Part shown: positions 25,022 to 33,844 of the stretch, piece by piece | How positions within the stretch are numbered: position 1 is the stretch's first letter | Layout of the letters: each line of letters begins with the position of its first letter | NCBI GenBank assembly: GCA_951813555.1 | Contig: OX638344.1 | Coordinates: 3,535,076-3,599,075 of the forward strand | From: an uncultured Acidimicrobiales bacterium | GTDB lineage: Bacteria; Actinomycetota; Acidimicrobiia; Acidimicrobiales; Bin134 | Length of the DNA: 64,000 nt | Reading direction: 5' to 3' | The notes under the pieces: generated by a model | Database searches by the model: none | What the model was told of the DNA's origin: nothing | The model's input: the letters and a program-made list of their open reading frames with translations, nothing else | Position numbers and translations under genes: made by a program

Positions 25022-26497
25022 CTAACCGTCTTCAGGCACTTCAACGGGCAGAGAGCCGATGACCACGGTGAGCCTGACGTGCTCGTCGTCGCGCAGCACC
25101 TCCAGCTCCACCTCGGTACCGGGCACTCGGAACTGAACCTTGGCAGCCAGTTCGGTGAAGGTCGACACCACCTCGTTGTCGATTAGAACGATCAGATCCC
25201 CGGCCATCAACCCGGCCCGGTCAGCAGGTGTGTCCTCATGCACTTCCAGCACCAGGGCACCGGGGTGGCCCATCTCAGGATCGGTTCCCGAAACGCCGAG
25301 AAACCCGAGCTCTGTGCTCTCCCCGGCCAAGATTCGCTGGGCAATGTTCAGGGCGATGTCGGAAGGGATGGCGAACCCCAAGCCGATGTTGCCAATTGAG
25401 CCGTTGGTCTGGATGAGCGTGTTCATGCCGATGACTTGGCCGAAACGGTTGGCCAGGGCACCGCCTGAGTTGCCGGGATTGATGGGAGCATCGGTCTGTA
25501 TCATCTCCACGAAGGCGCTCTCACCGGTTCCCTCTCTGATGGCCCGACCCACGGCGCTGACAATGCCCGAGGTGACCGACTGCTGCAACCCGAACGGACT
25601 GCCCACCGCCACCGCCAACTGCCCCACCTCAACCGTGGACCGGTCAGCGAACACCGCCGGCGTTAGCGCTACGTCGGTGTCGACCTTCACCAAAGCCACA
25701 TCGATTGCCGGAGCGGTGCCCACAACCACGCCACTTGCCCGGGTGCCGTCGGCCAACTGCACCCTGACGGCCTCAGCCTCACCGACCACATGGGCGTTGG
25801 TCAGGATGTGGCCGGACGCGTCGTAGATTATCCCCGACCCCTGACCGACGATCAGCGGCCGATCGTCAAGGCCATCAGGCAATTCCTCCGGTGGCCCCAG
25901 TCGGCACTCGGGAGGCAGTTCTTGCCCGCCGGGAGGCCATTCGCACCCCGGTGGCAGTTCAAACCCCGGAGGCAATTCGCCCTCGGGGCCTGATTCTGGT
26001 ATTTCAAACTCCGGAAACTCGGGTTCTTCCCCATTGGCGACCGCCTCTATCAACACCACCGAGGGGGTCACCGCCCGGGCCACCTCCACAACGGGATCGA
26101 CGGGAATGGCCGACTCGGCGGACTGCTCTGCTGGCGGCTGGTCCGCGGGCGGCACGGCCTGCGGGGCCTGAAGTGTCGGCGGTTGGCCCGGTGAGGCGCT
26201 CACCACCTGAGGTCCGGAGACCACCACCACCTCCGGGGGAGGGGAGCCCTGGTTGAAGAAGACGCTGCCGACGCCGATTCCGATACCCACCAGTCCGAAG
26301 ACAGCCAGCAGCACTGACGCCACCAGCATGGTTACCGCGGGATAGCGAGATCGGTGCGGCGGATCTCCGGGCGGAACCGAGGCAACGACTTCCACCGCGC
26401 GGGGCACGGGCAAGTTGTTGGATTGCTCGGCTGGGCTTTCCAGTTCCCACCCCAAGGGATCCCACTCCGACCGGGGATCGTCGGGCTCGTTGCTCAT
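25022..26497 (-). CDS. Membrane-anchored HtrA/DegP-like serine protease with PDZ domain
   Basis: This is an envelope quality-control protease. A cytoplasmic N-terminus (1-55) leads to one membrane helix (about 57-80), a Pro/Gln-rich linker, the trypsin-like domain with catalytic His236 (LTNAHVV), Asp266 (AIDVALVKV) and Ser344 (NPGNSGGAL), and one PDZ domain (about 395-480; DTPADRAGLMAGDLIVLIDN). Between the first strand of the protease and the His loop is an odd insertion of about 55 residues (156-210), rich in PPG/PPE units and holding two cysteines. The gene sits between smc and ftsY, 12 bases from the latter. Confidence 0.93.
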   Translation of the reverse strand: MSNEPDDPRSEWDPLGWELESPAEQSNNLPVPRAVEVVASVPPGDPPHRSRYPAVTMLVASVLLAVFGLVGIGIGVGSVFFNQGSPPPEVVVVSGPQVVSASPGQPPTLQAPQAVPPADQPPAEQSAESAIPVDPVVEVARAVTPSVVLIEAVANGEEPEFPEFEIPESGPEGELPPGFELPPGCEWPPGGQELPPECRLGPPEELPDGLDDRPLIVGQGSGIIYDASGHILTNAHVVGEAEAVRVQLADGTRASGVVVGTAPAIDVALVKVDTDVALTPAVFADRSTVEVGQLAVAVGSPFGLQQSVTSGIVSAVGRAIREGTGESAFVEMIQTDAPINPGNSGGALANRFGQVIGMNTLIQTNGSIGNIGLGFAIPSDIALNIAQRILAGESTELGFLGVSGTDPEMGHPGALVLEVHEDTPADRAGLMAGDLIVLIDNEVVSTFTELAAKVQFRVPGTEVELEVLRDDEHVRLTVVIGSLPVEVPEDG

Positions 26498-26513
26498 CGT
26501 GTGCGCTGAGTCC

Positions 26514-29500
26514 TCAGCTTTGTTGGAGAAGTACCTTCGATTCCGAGGCTACCACCACTTTTTCGGAAAGAACTTTGGAGCTTCCCCCCGGTTTCATGGA
26601 CACGCCGTAGAGGCAGTCGGCAGCCTCCATGGTGCGCTTCTGATGGCTAACGATCAGCAGCTGGGCATCGGCCCGGAACTCATCGATGAGCTGGAGGAAG
26701 CGATGCAGGTTAACGTCGTCGAGCGCGGCCTCCACCTCGTCCATGACATAGAACGGCGACGGCCGGCTGCGGAACACCGCGAACAGAAAAGCGAGAGCGG
26801 TGAGCGAGCGCTCCCCACCCGACAAGAGGCTCAGGCGCCGGATGTTCTTGCCCGATGGGCGGGCCTCGATCTCCACCCCGGAGTCCAGCAGCGCATCGGG
26901 CTGGATGAGGCGCAGCTTGCCCTCCCCGCCAGGAAACAGCGTCTGGAACAGGCCAGCGAAGTTGCGCTCCACATCGGCAAAGGCCGCCGAGAACACGCCA
27001 ACGATTTCCTCGTCGATCTTGCGGATCACCTTGCGGAGCTCACGGCGACTCTGGCGGATGTCGTCAATCTGACCTTGAGTGAAGTCGTGGCGCTCTAACA
27101 GCGCCTCGTACTCCTCCAGCGCCAATGGGTTCACCGGTCCCATGATGCGCAACTCTTGCTCCAATGCCCTTATCCGGTCAGCGGGCGCGACACCCGGCTC
27201 GAGGGGCGGGCATTCGGTGGCCACCGCTTCACCGGGTTCGCAGTCCAACTCCCGACGGCACCGGTCGACCGAAGCTTCCAGCCTGATCCTCGCCTCGGCC
27301 AACTCGATTTCCACGCTGCGGTCCCGCTCTTGGCACTGCCCCAGCCTGGCCTCGGCTTGAGCTCGCTGGCTTCGCAGGTCCTCAAGCTGCCGCACGGCCG
27401 CAGCAGCCGCTTCCGATTCCTCAGCCCGCCGACGGCGCAGATTCTCAAGCTCCCCTCCCACCGCTTCAAGTCCCTGGGCCACCCAGTCGACCAACTCGCC
27501 GATAACAGCCAGCCGGGTATCGAGGGCCTCTCGACGGGAGGCGGCCTCAACGCGGGCCTCAGCCATCCGGTTCAGCCGACGTTCGATATCGCCGCGTTGA
27601 GCGGTTAGCAAACGGCGCCGCTCTTCCAACCCAGCAGACCTGATTTGGAGTTCGGAGCGAAGGCTGCTGACCGCCTGCGACTGATGGGACAGCTCATCGC
27701 GGGCCCGAACCATGCTCTCAGCGAGCTCGGCCTGCTCCGCTTCCCGGGCCTCTTGTTGAGGCAGCTCTTGGCGCAGCTCGTCAGCCCGTCGGCAGCCCTC
27801 GGCGATCTTGTCCTCCAACTCGCCTAGACGAGGGCCGAGCGCGGTGATCTCCACCTCTGTGTCGCGCAGCTTCCGTTCTGCGGCATTCGCCCGACTCCGG
27901 ACACCAGCCACCGTCCCGGACTGCGTCTGAGCGGCTTGTCGGGCTTGGCCAACGGCCTGCACGGCCAGCTCGAGCCGGCTATCAGCCACGCTCAGTTCCT
28001 GCTGAGCGGCATCGACTTGGTGAGCCGCCCGGGCCGACTCCCGCTCAGCCTCCTCAAGCAATCCCTTCGTGGCCCCAGAATGCCGGACGCCCACCCGCCA
28101 GCCCGACGGGGAGAACCGGTCGCCCCGGCGGGTGACCACCACCGCAGACGGATCGGCAACGGCCGCCACGGCCGCCGCCTCGCTGGTGTCCACCACCCCG
28201 ACCCGGCCGACCAATACATCCAAGAGGCCATCCACACCAGCCACCGAAGAGCGCACATGGGAGCGAAGGGGAATGCCGACCGCTGGAGCGGGCAGTGGCC
28301 CGCCCGACGCGCCCAGGGCCAACACCGCGCCGCTCACGTTGTCGGCCTCCAGCGTGGCGATGGCCCGCATGGCCACCTCGGTGTCGGTGGCCACCACGGC
28401 GGCCACCGCTTCGCCAGCCGCCGCGTCAAAAGCCGCCTCCCAGCCCCGGTCTATGTCCACAACCTCCAGCAAGGTACCGACGACGCCCTCAATGACAGCC
28501 AGCCGCTGGGCGCCGGACCGGTCGCGGGCCTCGTCCAGCGCCAACGACAGGGCCTCTCGCCGAGCCCCCCACGCTTGATAATCGCCAACGGCACCAGCAA
28601 GGGCCGCCCTCGACCGGTCTCGGGCTTCCCGAGCCTCCTCGCATGCCTGCTCGGCGAGTGCTAGCTCCTGCTGCCGGATCTCCTGAGCCTCCTCGGCATC
28701 AGCGGTCTCGGCCCATGACCGGTCCAACTCCCCAGCAAGCTCCTGGCGGCGCGATTCCAATTCTTCCAAACTCCGGCCCAGCCGATCCGCCTCGGCCCGG
28801 TCCCGCTGGATGGAGGCCTCCAATGCCCTCATCTCGCCCCTCAACCGGGGGGCATCCGACCCGGCAGCAGGCAGAGCTTGGCCACCCCACTGCTCATCGA
28901 ACGACAGCCGGAGTTGCTCCAACTGCTGCTCGGCATCGGCAACCGCGGCGGCATCGGGCGCCAAGTCAACCGCCTCGGCTTCCACCTCGCCCAGCTCTCG
29001 GCCCAGTCGTTCCGACTCGGCTTCCAGCGTGGCCACGACGTCTTCGTCCACTCCTGCGCTGCGGTCGCGCTGCACGCGCAGACGTCGCTCTGACAACAGC
29101 GCGTCCAGCCCCCGAAGGCGCTCGTTGAGCCCTTCGAACCGCATCAGAGCATTGCTGATGTCCTGTCCATCCGCGGCCGACAGCCGGGCCTGCGCCACGG
29201 CCACGTCTCGATCCAAGGCCTCAGCCTGCACCGATAGCTGCTGCATCTCCTGGCGATTGGCTGCCTGGTCCCGGGTCAGCTGGCCAACCCTGCGGCGAAA
29301 CTGCCTTATCTCCTGTCCAGCCAGGTATCGGCGAAGACTGCTCAACTCAGCCAGCAGACCTCCGTGGCGCCGGGCAGCCTCGGCTTGGCGCTCCAGCGGC
29401 CGCAGCTGGCGGCGAATCTCCCGCACCACGTCGGACAGCCGGGTGAGGTTGGCCTCTGTCGCCGCCAGGCGGCGCTCAGACTTCTCCTTGCGGCGGCGAT

Positions 29501-30008
29501 ACTTGAGCACGCCGGCAGCCTCCTCGATGACCGCCCGGCGATCCTCGGGTCGGGCACTCAATACTCCCTCGATCTGGCGCTGGGAGACGATCACATGCTG
29601 TTGGCGGCCAACGCCGGTATCGCTCAGCAGCTCCTGAATGTCGAGCAGGCGACAAGGCACCCCGTTGATGGCGTAGGTGCTGTCCCCGCTGCGGAACAGC
29701 GTGCGGGTGATGGTGACCTCTGCGAACTCAATAGGCAGAAGGCGGGCGGTGTTGTCGATGCTCAGCGACACCTCTGCCCGACCCAGGCCCGGCCGGGAGG
29801 CGGTTCCCGCGAAGATGACATCGTCCATCTTGGCCGAGCGCACCGCAGTGGGGGCCTGGGCTCCCAAAGCCCAGGCCACCGCGTCCACCACGTTGGACTT
29901 GCCGCTGCCATTGGGACCCACAATCACCGTCACGCCCGGCTCGAAGACCAGCGTGGTGGAGTCGGCAAAGGATTTGAACCCTTTTAGGGTCAACGCCTTC
30001 AAGAACAC
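26514..30008 (-). CDS. smc: Chromosome segregation protein SMC
   Basis: SMC is the DNA-loop-extruding ATPase of the condensin complex. Walker A GPNGSGKS (31-38) in the N-terminal head, long coiled coils rich in Glu/Arg/Ala/Leu, a hinge at about 510-640 (IEGVVGTLLEVVDIDRGWEA), the signature LSGGERSLTALAFLFAVF near 1064, and Walker B FYVMDEVEAALDD give the full architecture over 1164 residues. The start is GTG 30008. It is flanked by the Fpg-like gene and the HtrA gene; scpA and scpB are not in the window. Confidence 0.97.
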   Translation of the reverse strand: MFLKALTLKGFKSFADSTTLVFEPGVTVIVGPNGSGKSNVVDAVAWALGAQAPTAVRSAKMDDVIFAGTASRPGLGRAEVSLSIDNTARLLPIEFAEVTITRTLFRSGDSTYAINGVPCRLLDIQELLSDTGVGRQQHVIVSQRQIEGVLSARPEDRRAVIEEAAGVLKYRRRKEKSERRLAATEANLTRLSDVVREIRRQLRPLERQAEAARRHGGLLAELSSLRRYLAGQEIRQFRRRVGQLTRDQAANRQEMQQLSVQAEALDRDVAVAQARLSAADGQDISNALMRFEGLNERLRGLDALLSERRLRVQRDRSAGVDEDVVATLEAESERLGRELGEVEAEAVDLAPDAAAVADAEQQLEQLRLSFDEQWGGQALPAAGSDAPRLRGEMRALEASIQRDRAEADRLGRSLEELESRRQELAGELDRSWAETADAEEAQEIRQQELALAEQACEEAREARDRSRAALAGAVGDYQAWGARREALSLALDEARDRSGAQRLAVIEGVVGTLLEVVDIDRGWEAAFDAAAGEAVAAVVATDTEVAMRAIATLEADNVSGAVLALGASGGPLPAPAVGIPLRSHVRSSVAGVDGLLDVLVGRVGVVDTSEAAAVAAVADPSAVVVTRRGDRFSPSGWRVGVRHSGATKGLLEEAERESARAAHQVDAAQQELSVADSRLELAVQAVGQARQAAQTQSGTVAGVRSRANAAERKLRDTEVEITALGPRLGELEDKIAEGCRRADELRQELPQQEAREAEQAELAESMVRARDELSHQSQAVSSLRSELQIRSAGLEERRRLLTAQRGDIERRLNRMAEARVEAASRREALDTRLAVIGELVDWVAQGLEAVGGELENLRRRRAEESEAAAAAVRQLEDLRSQRAQAEARLGQCQERDRSVEIELAEARIRLEASVDRCRRELDCEPGEAVATECPPLEPGVAPADRIRALEQELRIMGPVNPLALEEYEALLERHDFTQGQIDDIRQSRRELRKVIRKIDEEIVGVFSAAFADVERNFAGLFQTLFPGGEGKLRLIQPDALLDSGVEIEARPSGKNIRRLSLLSGGERSLTALAFLFAVFRSRPSPFYVMDEVEAALDDVNLHRFLQLIDEFRADAQLLIVSHQKRTMEAADCLYGVSMKPGGSSKVLSEKVVVASESKVLLQQS

Positions 30009-30074
30009 TCATTCGACCCTACCCAGCGGCGGGCCGCGATTTGTGGAACTAGTTGCCCGGCGGCGTGCCGGCGG

Positions 30075-30920
30075 TCAGATCTGGCACTGTTCGCAGTAGT
30101 ACGTCCAGCGGCGGCGGAACCGGTATTTCTGGATTGGGCGGTGGCAGCGGGGACAGGGGCGCCCGTTTCTTCCCGCTTGCTTGAACACGTTGAGGTACTC
30201 CTCATACCCCCCCCGCTGACCGTGTACATCCAGGTAGAGCCCGTCTTCCAGCGTGGCGCCTCGATGCTTGGCCGCATCGTGCAGAGTCTCCACCATCGCC
30301 CGGTGCAACCGCCGAACTTCCTGGGGGCCCAACGATTTGGTCAGACGGTCGTACCGCAAGCCGGCAGTGAACAGAATCTCGTCGGAGTACATCTCGCCCA
30401 GTCCGACCACCACCCGGTCATCGGTCAGCACCGCCTTCAGCTTGGCCTCTTGGGCCAAGAGAATCTGGCCGAACATCCGCCACGGCACCGGCTGATCAAG
30501 AGGGTCTATGCCCAGTCCTTCCAGCTCGGGGACTTCCTCCACCAACTTCTCAGCGCTGGCCAGGAACAGTTCGGAATCACCGACCCCGTCTACCAGCCGA
30601 AGCTGTCCGCTCTTGGTGAATGTGATGGACAGCACGGTGTTGGGCTCGGCCTGGTCCCTGTTGGCATGACGCCGCAGCTGCCCGCCGCTTCCCAAATGGG
30701 CCACGATCACATCCTCGCTGTCCAAGCTCATGATCAAGTACAGGCCACGACGGCGCACACCGGTGATCTTCGCCTTCTCCAGACGGCCGGCGAATTTCTT
30801 CGCCCCGCCTGATCGCTTTGTCAGCCGGGTGTCCATGACTTCCACCGATTTGATGCGGAGACTGGACAGCTCCCTGTCCAAGTCGCGGCGAATGGTCTCG
30901 ATTTCCGGCAAGGCGATCAT
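30075..30920 (-). CDS. Fpg/MutM-family protein with substituted catalytic residues
   Basis: The fold and position are those of formamidopyrimidine-DNA glycosylase, and rnc-fpg-smc is the actinobacterial order. The zinc finger is intact (CPRC...CEQC, about 256-279) with its conserved arginine (RRWTYYC). The start MIALPEIETIRRDL aligns without gaps to the usual MPELPEVETIRR, so nucleophile Pro2 is Ile and Glu3 is Ala. The lysine of RRxKYL is Leu (RRGLYL), the wedge methionine of HLGMSG is Ser (HLGSGG), and Asn of GNIY is Glu (GEMY). GGAG seven bases before ATG supports this start. A TTG at codon 4 would give MPEIET but shorten the fold. Glycosylase activity is doubtful; DNA binding is plausible. 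Confidence 0.85.
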   Translation of the reverse strand: MIALPEIETIRRDLDRELSSLRIKSVEVMDTRLTKRSGGAKKFAGRLEKAKITGVRRRGLYLIMSLDSEDVIVAHLGSGGQLRRHANRDQAEPNTVLSITFTKSGQLRLVDGVGDSELFLASAEKLVEEVPELEGLGIDPLDQPVPWRMFGQILLAQEAKLKAVLTDDRVVVGLGEMYSDEILFTAGLRYDRLTKSLGPQEVRRLHRAMVETLHDAAKHRGATLEDGLYLDVHGQRGGYEEYLNVFKQAGRNGRPCPRCHRPIQKYRFRRRWTYYCEQCQI

Positions 30921-30942
30921 CGGATGGCTCCTGTCAATGGGG

Positions 30943-31653
30943 TCATGGGGCAGTTCCCGTCGTCGCGACCGTCAGAGTCTGCCAAGCTGAGGCAGCCGCC
31001 GCCTGCTCAGCCTGCTTCTTCGATCGGCCCTCGCCTCTACCACTCTCTTTGCCGTCGACATGCACAACGGCCACAAACCGCTTCGCGTGGTCGGGACCCT
31101 TCTCGGCGAGGCGATACTCGGGCGCGTCCTGCCGGTTGCGGGCACAGTACTCCTGCAACCGGGTCTTGAAGTCCCGGACGCCGGGACCTTGGGCCGCAAC
31201 GGCAATCCGGTCGGCCAGCCACCCTCGGACCAGCTCAACCAGCACCTCCCAGGGAGCATCCAAGTAAACGGCACCGATCACCGCCTCCATGGCGTCGGAG
31301 AGAATCGATGGCTTGTCCCGACCACCAGATCCATCTTCACCGCGTCCCAGCCGCAGGGCCTCCCCCAACCGCAGTTCAACAGCCAGATCAGCCAGCGTCT
31401 CGGCTCGGACCACCTCGGCTCGCAGCGGGGCCAGCTGTCCCTCGGCCATTTCGGGGTAGGCGGCATAAATGTGGTCGGTCACCACTAAAGCCAGCACGGC
31501 GTCGCCCAAGAACTCCAGCCGCTCGTTGGACGATGCTCCCTCGTGGTCGGCGCACCATGAGCGATGGGTCAATGCCTCGACAAGCAGACTGGGCTGGGCG
31601 AATGCGTAGCCGAGGCGCTCGGCCAGAGCGGCGAGGTTGGCTTCGGCGGTCAG
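30943..31653 (-). CDS. rnc: Ribonuclease III, probable CTG start
   Basis: RNase III cuts double-stranded RNA in rRNA and mRNA processing. The catalytic signature ERLEFLGDAVLALVV, the second acidic site SDAMEAVIGAVYLD, and a C-terminal dsRBD (about 160-232, ending GRSKKQAEQAAAASAWQTL) are present. The first standard start (TTG 31572) would begin within LTHRSW and cut away the conserved N-terminal helix. The same frame continues upstream as TAEANLAALAERLGYAFAQP then SLLVEALTHRSW, a normal RNase III N-terminus. The only start-like codon there is CTG 31653, overlapping the acpP stop as CTGA, like the ATGA/GTGA overlaps elsewhere. This gives 236 residues. Confidence 0.88.
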   Translation of the reverse strand: MTAEANLAALAERLGYAFAQPSLLVEALTHRSWCADHEGASSNERLEFLGDAVLALVVTDHIYAAYPEMAEGQLAPLRAEVVRAETLADLAVELRLGEALRLGRGEDGSGGRDKPSILSDAMEAVIGAVYLDAPWEVLVELVRGWLADRIAVAAQGPGVRDFKTRLQEYCARNRQDAPEYRLAEKGPDHAKRFVAVVHVDGKESGRGEGRSKKQAEQAAAASAWQTLTVATTGTAP

Positions 31654-31949
31654 GAGCTTCGGCTCAGCCGGCCGTGGACATAGTCGACGGCGTCGCGCAC
31701 CGTCTTGAGATCTTCCAAGTCCTCGTCGTCGATGCTGAACCCCACCGCCCTCTCGCTCAACTCCTCTTCCAGGGTTTCCACCAGCTCGATAAGGGCAAGA
31801 GAATCGGCGTCGAGATCATCGGCAAAAGCCTGGCCTTCCGAGATGCGGTCGGGGGAGATCTCCAAAATGTCGGCCAAGCACTCCCGGACGAGGGACAAGA
31901 CTCCCTCACGGTCCAGCGGGCTCTGTTCGACATGGGTTTCGGATGGCAA
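31650..31949 (-). CDS. acpP: Acyl carrier protein
   Basis: ACP carries growing fatty-acyl chains on a phosphopantetheine arm. The 99-residue product has the attachment serine in DDLDADSLALIELVETLEEE (Ser50) and the usual acidic helices (LVRECLADILEISPDRISEG). TTG 31949 with GGAGAAGCC upstream is taken as start; the frame is open further, but that region has no ACP similarity. It has about 15 extra residues at the N-terminus and a short basic tail. A TATACT -10 lies about 40 bases upstream. It groups with plsX, rpmF and rnc, as in many bacteria. Confidence 0.93.
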   Translation of the reverse strand: MPSETHVEQSPLDREGVLSLVRECLADILEISPDRISEGQAFADDLDADSLALIELVETLEEELSERAVGFSIDDEDLEDLKTVRDAVDYVHGRLSRSS

Positions 31950-31986
31950 GGCTTCTCCGGAGCTGTTCGGCAAACGGCGCCCGAAA

Positions 31987-31992
31987 AGTATA
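31987..31992 (-). promoter_or_regulatory. Likely -10 element for acpP-rnc
   Basis: The minus strand reads GCGTATACTTTTC; TATACT is one mismatch from consensus and lies 37 bases before the acpP TTG, in the 100-base plsX-acpP spacer. No clear -35 is seen. Confidence 0.45.
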
Positions 31993-32049
31993 CGCCAGCT
32001 TCTTCCCATTCCCACCCACTGGAGGCACAGATGATGGGGGCAGGGACTC

Positions 32050-33045
32050 CTATTCGGTGCGCAGAACCCGGCGCAGAGAGCCCACGGTGTCGCGTTCGGC
32101 CAGCTCATGGGCCACTTGCATCGCGTTGGCCAGCGCTTTCGGGGATGAAGCTCCGTGGCTGATAATGCTGACACCGCTCACTCCGAGGAGGATGGCGCCA
32201 CCCACGGAGTCGGGGCTGAACTCGTCGTAGAGCGGGGCCAGCGCCGGCGCCAGGAGCCTGGCCCCCTCCCGAGCCTCTTCAGAGGACTCGAACGCCTCCA
32301 TCAGGGCACCGATCAGTTGCTTGGCCACCCCTTCGGCGGTCTTCAGGGCCACATTCCCGGTGAAGCCGTCTGTGACGATCACATCCACCAGGTCTTCCAG
32401 CAGATCCCGCCCTTCCACGTTGCCGGCGAACACCGCGCCGGTCCGAGTCTGCCAATCCCGATCGCCCAACAGCTCGAATGCCTGCTTCACCAGGGGTGAG
32501 CCCTTGCCAGCCTCTTCCCCATTGGACAAGAGTCCTACCCGGGGCTCTTGAACCCCCCAGCGGTCGCGGCAATACACCGCCCCCATCTGGGCAAACTGCA
32601 CCAGCCACTCGGCGGTGCACTCTGTGTTGGCCCCCGCATCCAACATCACGTTGGGCCAAGCCCGACCGGGCACAATGATCGGAGTGGCAATAGCGGGACG
32701 GGCCACTCCCCGGATTCGCCCCATCCTCAGCAGCGAGGCCGCCATGGCCGCTCCGGTATTGCCGGCGCTGACCATAGCCGAGGCCCGTCCGTCGCGCACC
32801 GCTTCGGCCGCCCTCACCAGTGAGGAGTCCTTCATTTTCCGCACGCTGGCCGCCGCCTCGGCACCCATGGCGATCACCTGCGACGCGGGAACCACTTCGA
32901 AGTCGCGGACATCGGCGAGCTGCTCGGGTTGGCCCACCAACAAGACGGGAATGCCCCGCTCGGCGGCGAGGCGGGCCCCGGCAAGCACCGACCGGGGGGC
33001 GTCGTCACCCCCCATTGCGTCTACCGCAACCGGAAGCAATGCCAA
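32050..33045 (-). CDS. plsX: Phosphate acyltransferase PlsX
   Basis: PlsX converts acyl-ACP to acyl-phosphate for phospholipid synthesis. The sequence has VAVDAMGGDDAP at the start, MVSAGNTGAAMAASLL, LLSNGEEAGKGSPLVKQAF and FAGNVEGRDLL with TDGFTGNVALKTAEG. The length of 331 is normal. The start is TTG 33045 with AAGGG upstream; a second TTG two codons later is equally close to the conserved core. It lies between rpmF and acpP, the standard arrangement. Confidence 0.96.
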   Translation of the reverse strand: MALLPVAVDAMGGDDAPRSVLAGARLAAERGIPVLLVGQPEQLADVRDFEVVPASQVIAMGAEAAASVRKMKDSSLVRAAEAVRDGRASAMVSAGNTGAAMAASLLRMGRIRGVARPAIATPIIVPGRAWPNVMLDAGANTECTAEWLVQFAQMGAVYCRDRWGVQEPRVGLLSNGEEAGKGSPLVKQAFELLGDRDWQTRTGAVFAGNVEGRDLLEDLVDVIVTDGFTGNVALKTAEGVAKQLIGALMEAFESSEEAREGARLLAPALAPLYDEFSPDSVGGAILLGVSGVSIISHGASSPKALANAMQVAHELAERDTVGSLRRVLRTE

Positions 33046-33078
33046 AAGGCGCCCTTCGAAGGATCCGGGCAGGGCTGC

Positions 33079-33258
33079 TTATGCCACCTCAACGGCTTCA
33101 CGCCCCGCGTACCAGCCGCATACCTTGCACACCCGGTGCGGCCGTTTGACCGACCCGCACCGAGGACAGGTGCTCTGTGCCGGCGCGGACACCCGCCAAG
33201 CCGATGCCCGGCGGCTACGGCCTTTGGCCTTGGATGTTTTCTTCTTGGGTACAGCCAT
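33079..33258 (-). CDS. rpmF: 50S ribosomal protein L32 (zinc-binding form)
   Basis: The 59-residue protein begins MAVPKKKTSKAKGRSRRASA, the canonical L32 N-terminus, and contains a Cys4 zinc finger: CPRC and, 12 residues later, CKVC. L32 stabilises the large subunit. The cysteine form may be linked to zinc-responsive paralogue switching in Actinobacteria, though no Zur site is seen here. It lies between the DUF177 gene and plsX, the universal rpmF position. Confidence 0.97.
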   Translation of the reverse strand: MAVPKKKTSKAKGRSRRASAWRVSAPAQSTCPRCGSVKRPHRVCKVCGWYAGREAVEVA

Positions 33259-33328
33259 CGGACAGTCCTACATGTGGAGGAAGAATGCCGCGCCACGAAC
33301 GAGAACGGCGCAGGCGCAGCCCATAAAT

Positions 33329-33826
33329 CTACTGGCCAGTTCGCAGCGCGTCTAACGCAGCCCACCGGGGATCTCTGGGGCGGTCTTCATCGGGGGTTTC
33401 GGGCTGATTCATCGGATAGTCATCGGGGGCAGGACCGGCGCAGTCCTCTGAGCAAAGCGGAGCGATCGGCAGGGCAAGAACAACGCAGTCGCGGACCATC
33501 GGGGTCAGGTCCACCTCGCCGTCTTGTATCAAATACGTCTCGTCATCGGCTGGCGCACTGCCGAACATTTCCCGCAGGTCCTGCTGCACCGTCTGCTCGA
33601 TGGGCTCCAGACATCTCCGGCATGACCCGCGCCACCCTGCTGATAGCGAGCCGGATACCTCCAGACCGCTGACAACCGATTCCATATGGAGCTGGAGATC
33701 GACCGGCCCGTGAACAGCAGCATCCGAGGTGGCCAGCCCGTCGACATCAACCTGGATCGAAAGGTCGCGATGAGTTCCGGGACGGCGCAGCATCTCCGCC
33801 ACCGGCACGAGCAGCTGGCTCGACAT
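33329..33826 (-). CDS. DUF177 / YceD family protein
   Basis: YceD-family proteins precede rpmF in most bacteria and are linked to 23S rRNA accumulation. Features are the central GWRGSCRRCLEPIEQTV and the downstream VDLTPMVRDCVVLALPIAPL-C segment with CSEDC; the four cysteines may bind zinc. The 165-residue length is normal. Its exact biochemical role is not known. Confidence 0.88.
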   Translation of the reverse strand: MSSQLLVPVAEMLRRPGTHRDLSIQVDVDGLATSDAAVHGPVDLQLHMESVVSGLEVSGSLSAGWRGSCRRCLEPIEQTVQQDLREMFGSAPADDETYLIQDGEVDLTPMVRDCVVLALPIAPLCSEDCAGPAPDDYPMNQPETPDEDRPRDPRWAALDALRTGQ

Positions 33827-33844
33827 AACGCCTCCTCCCGCGGC

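Noticed and set aside
31950-32174. N-terminal extension of acpP toward plsX
   Set aside because: No ACP homologue has it, and it overlaps plsX and the promoter-like TATACT.
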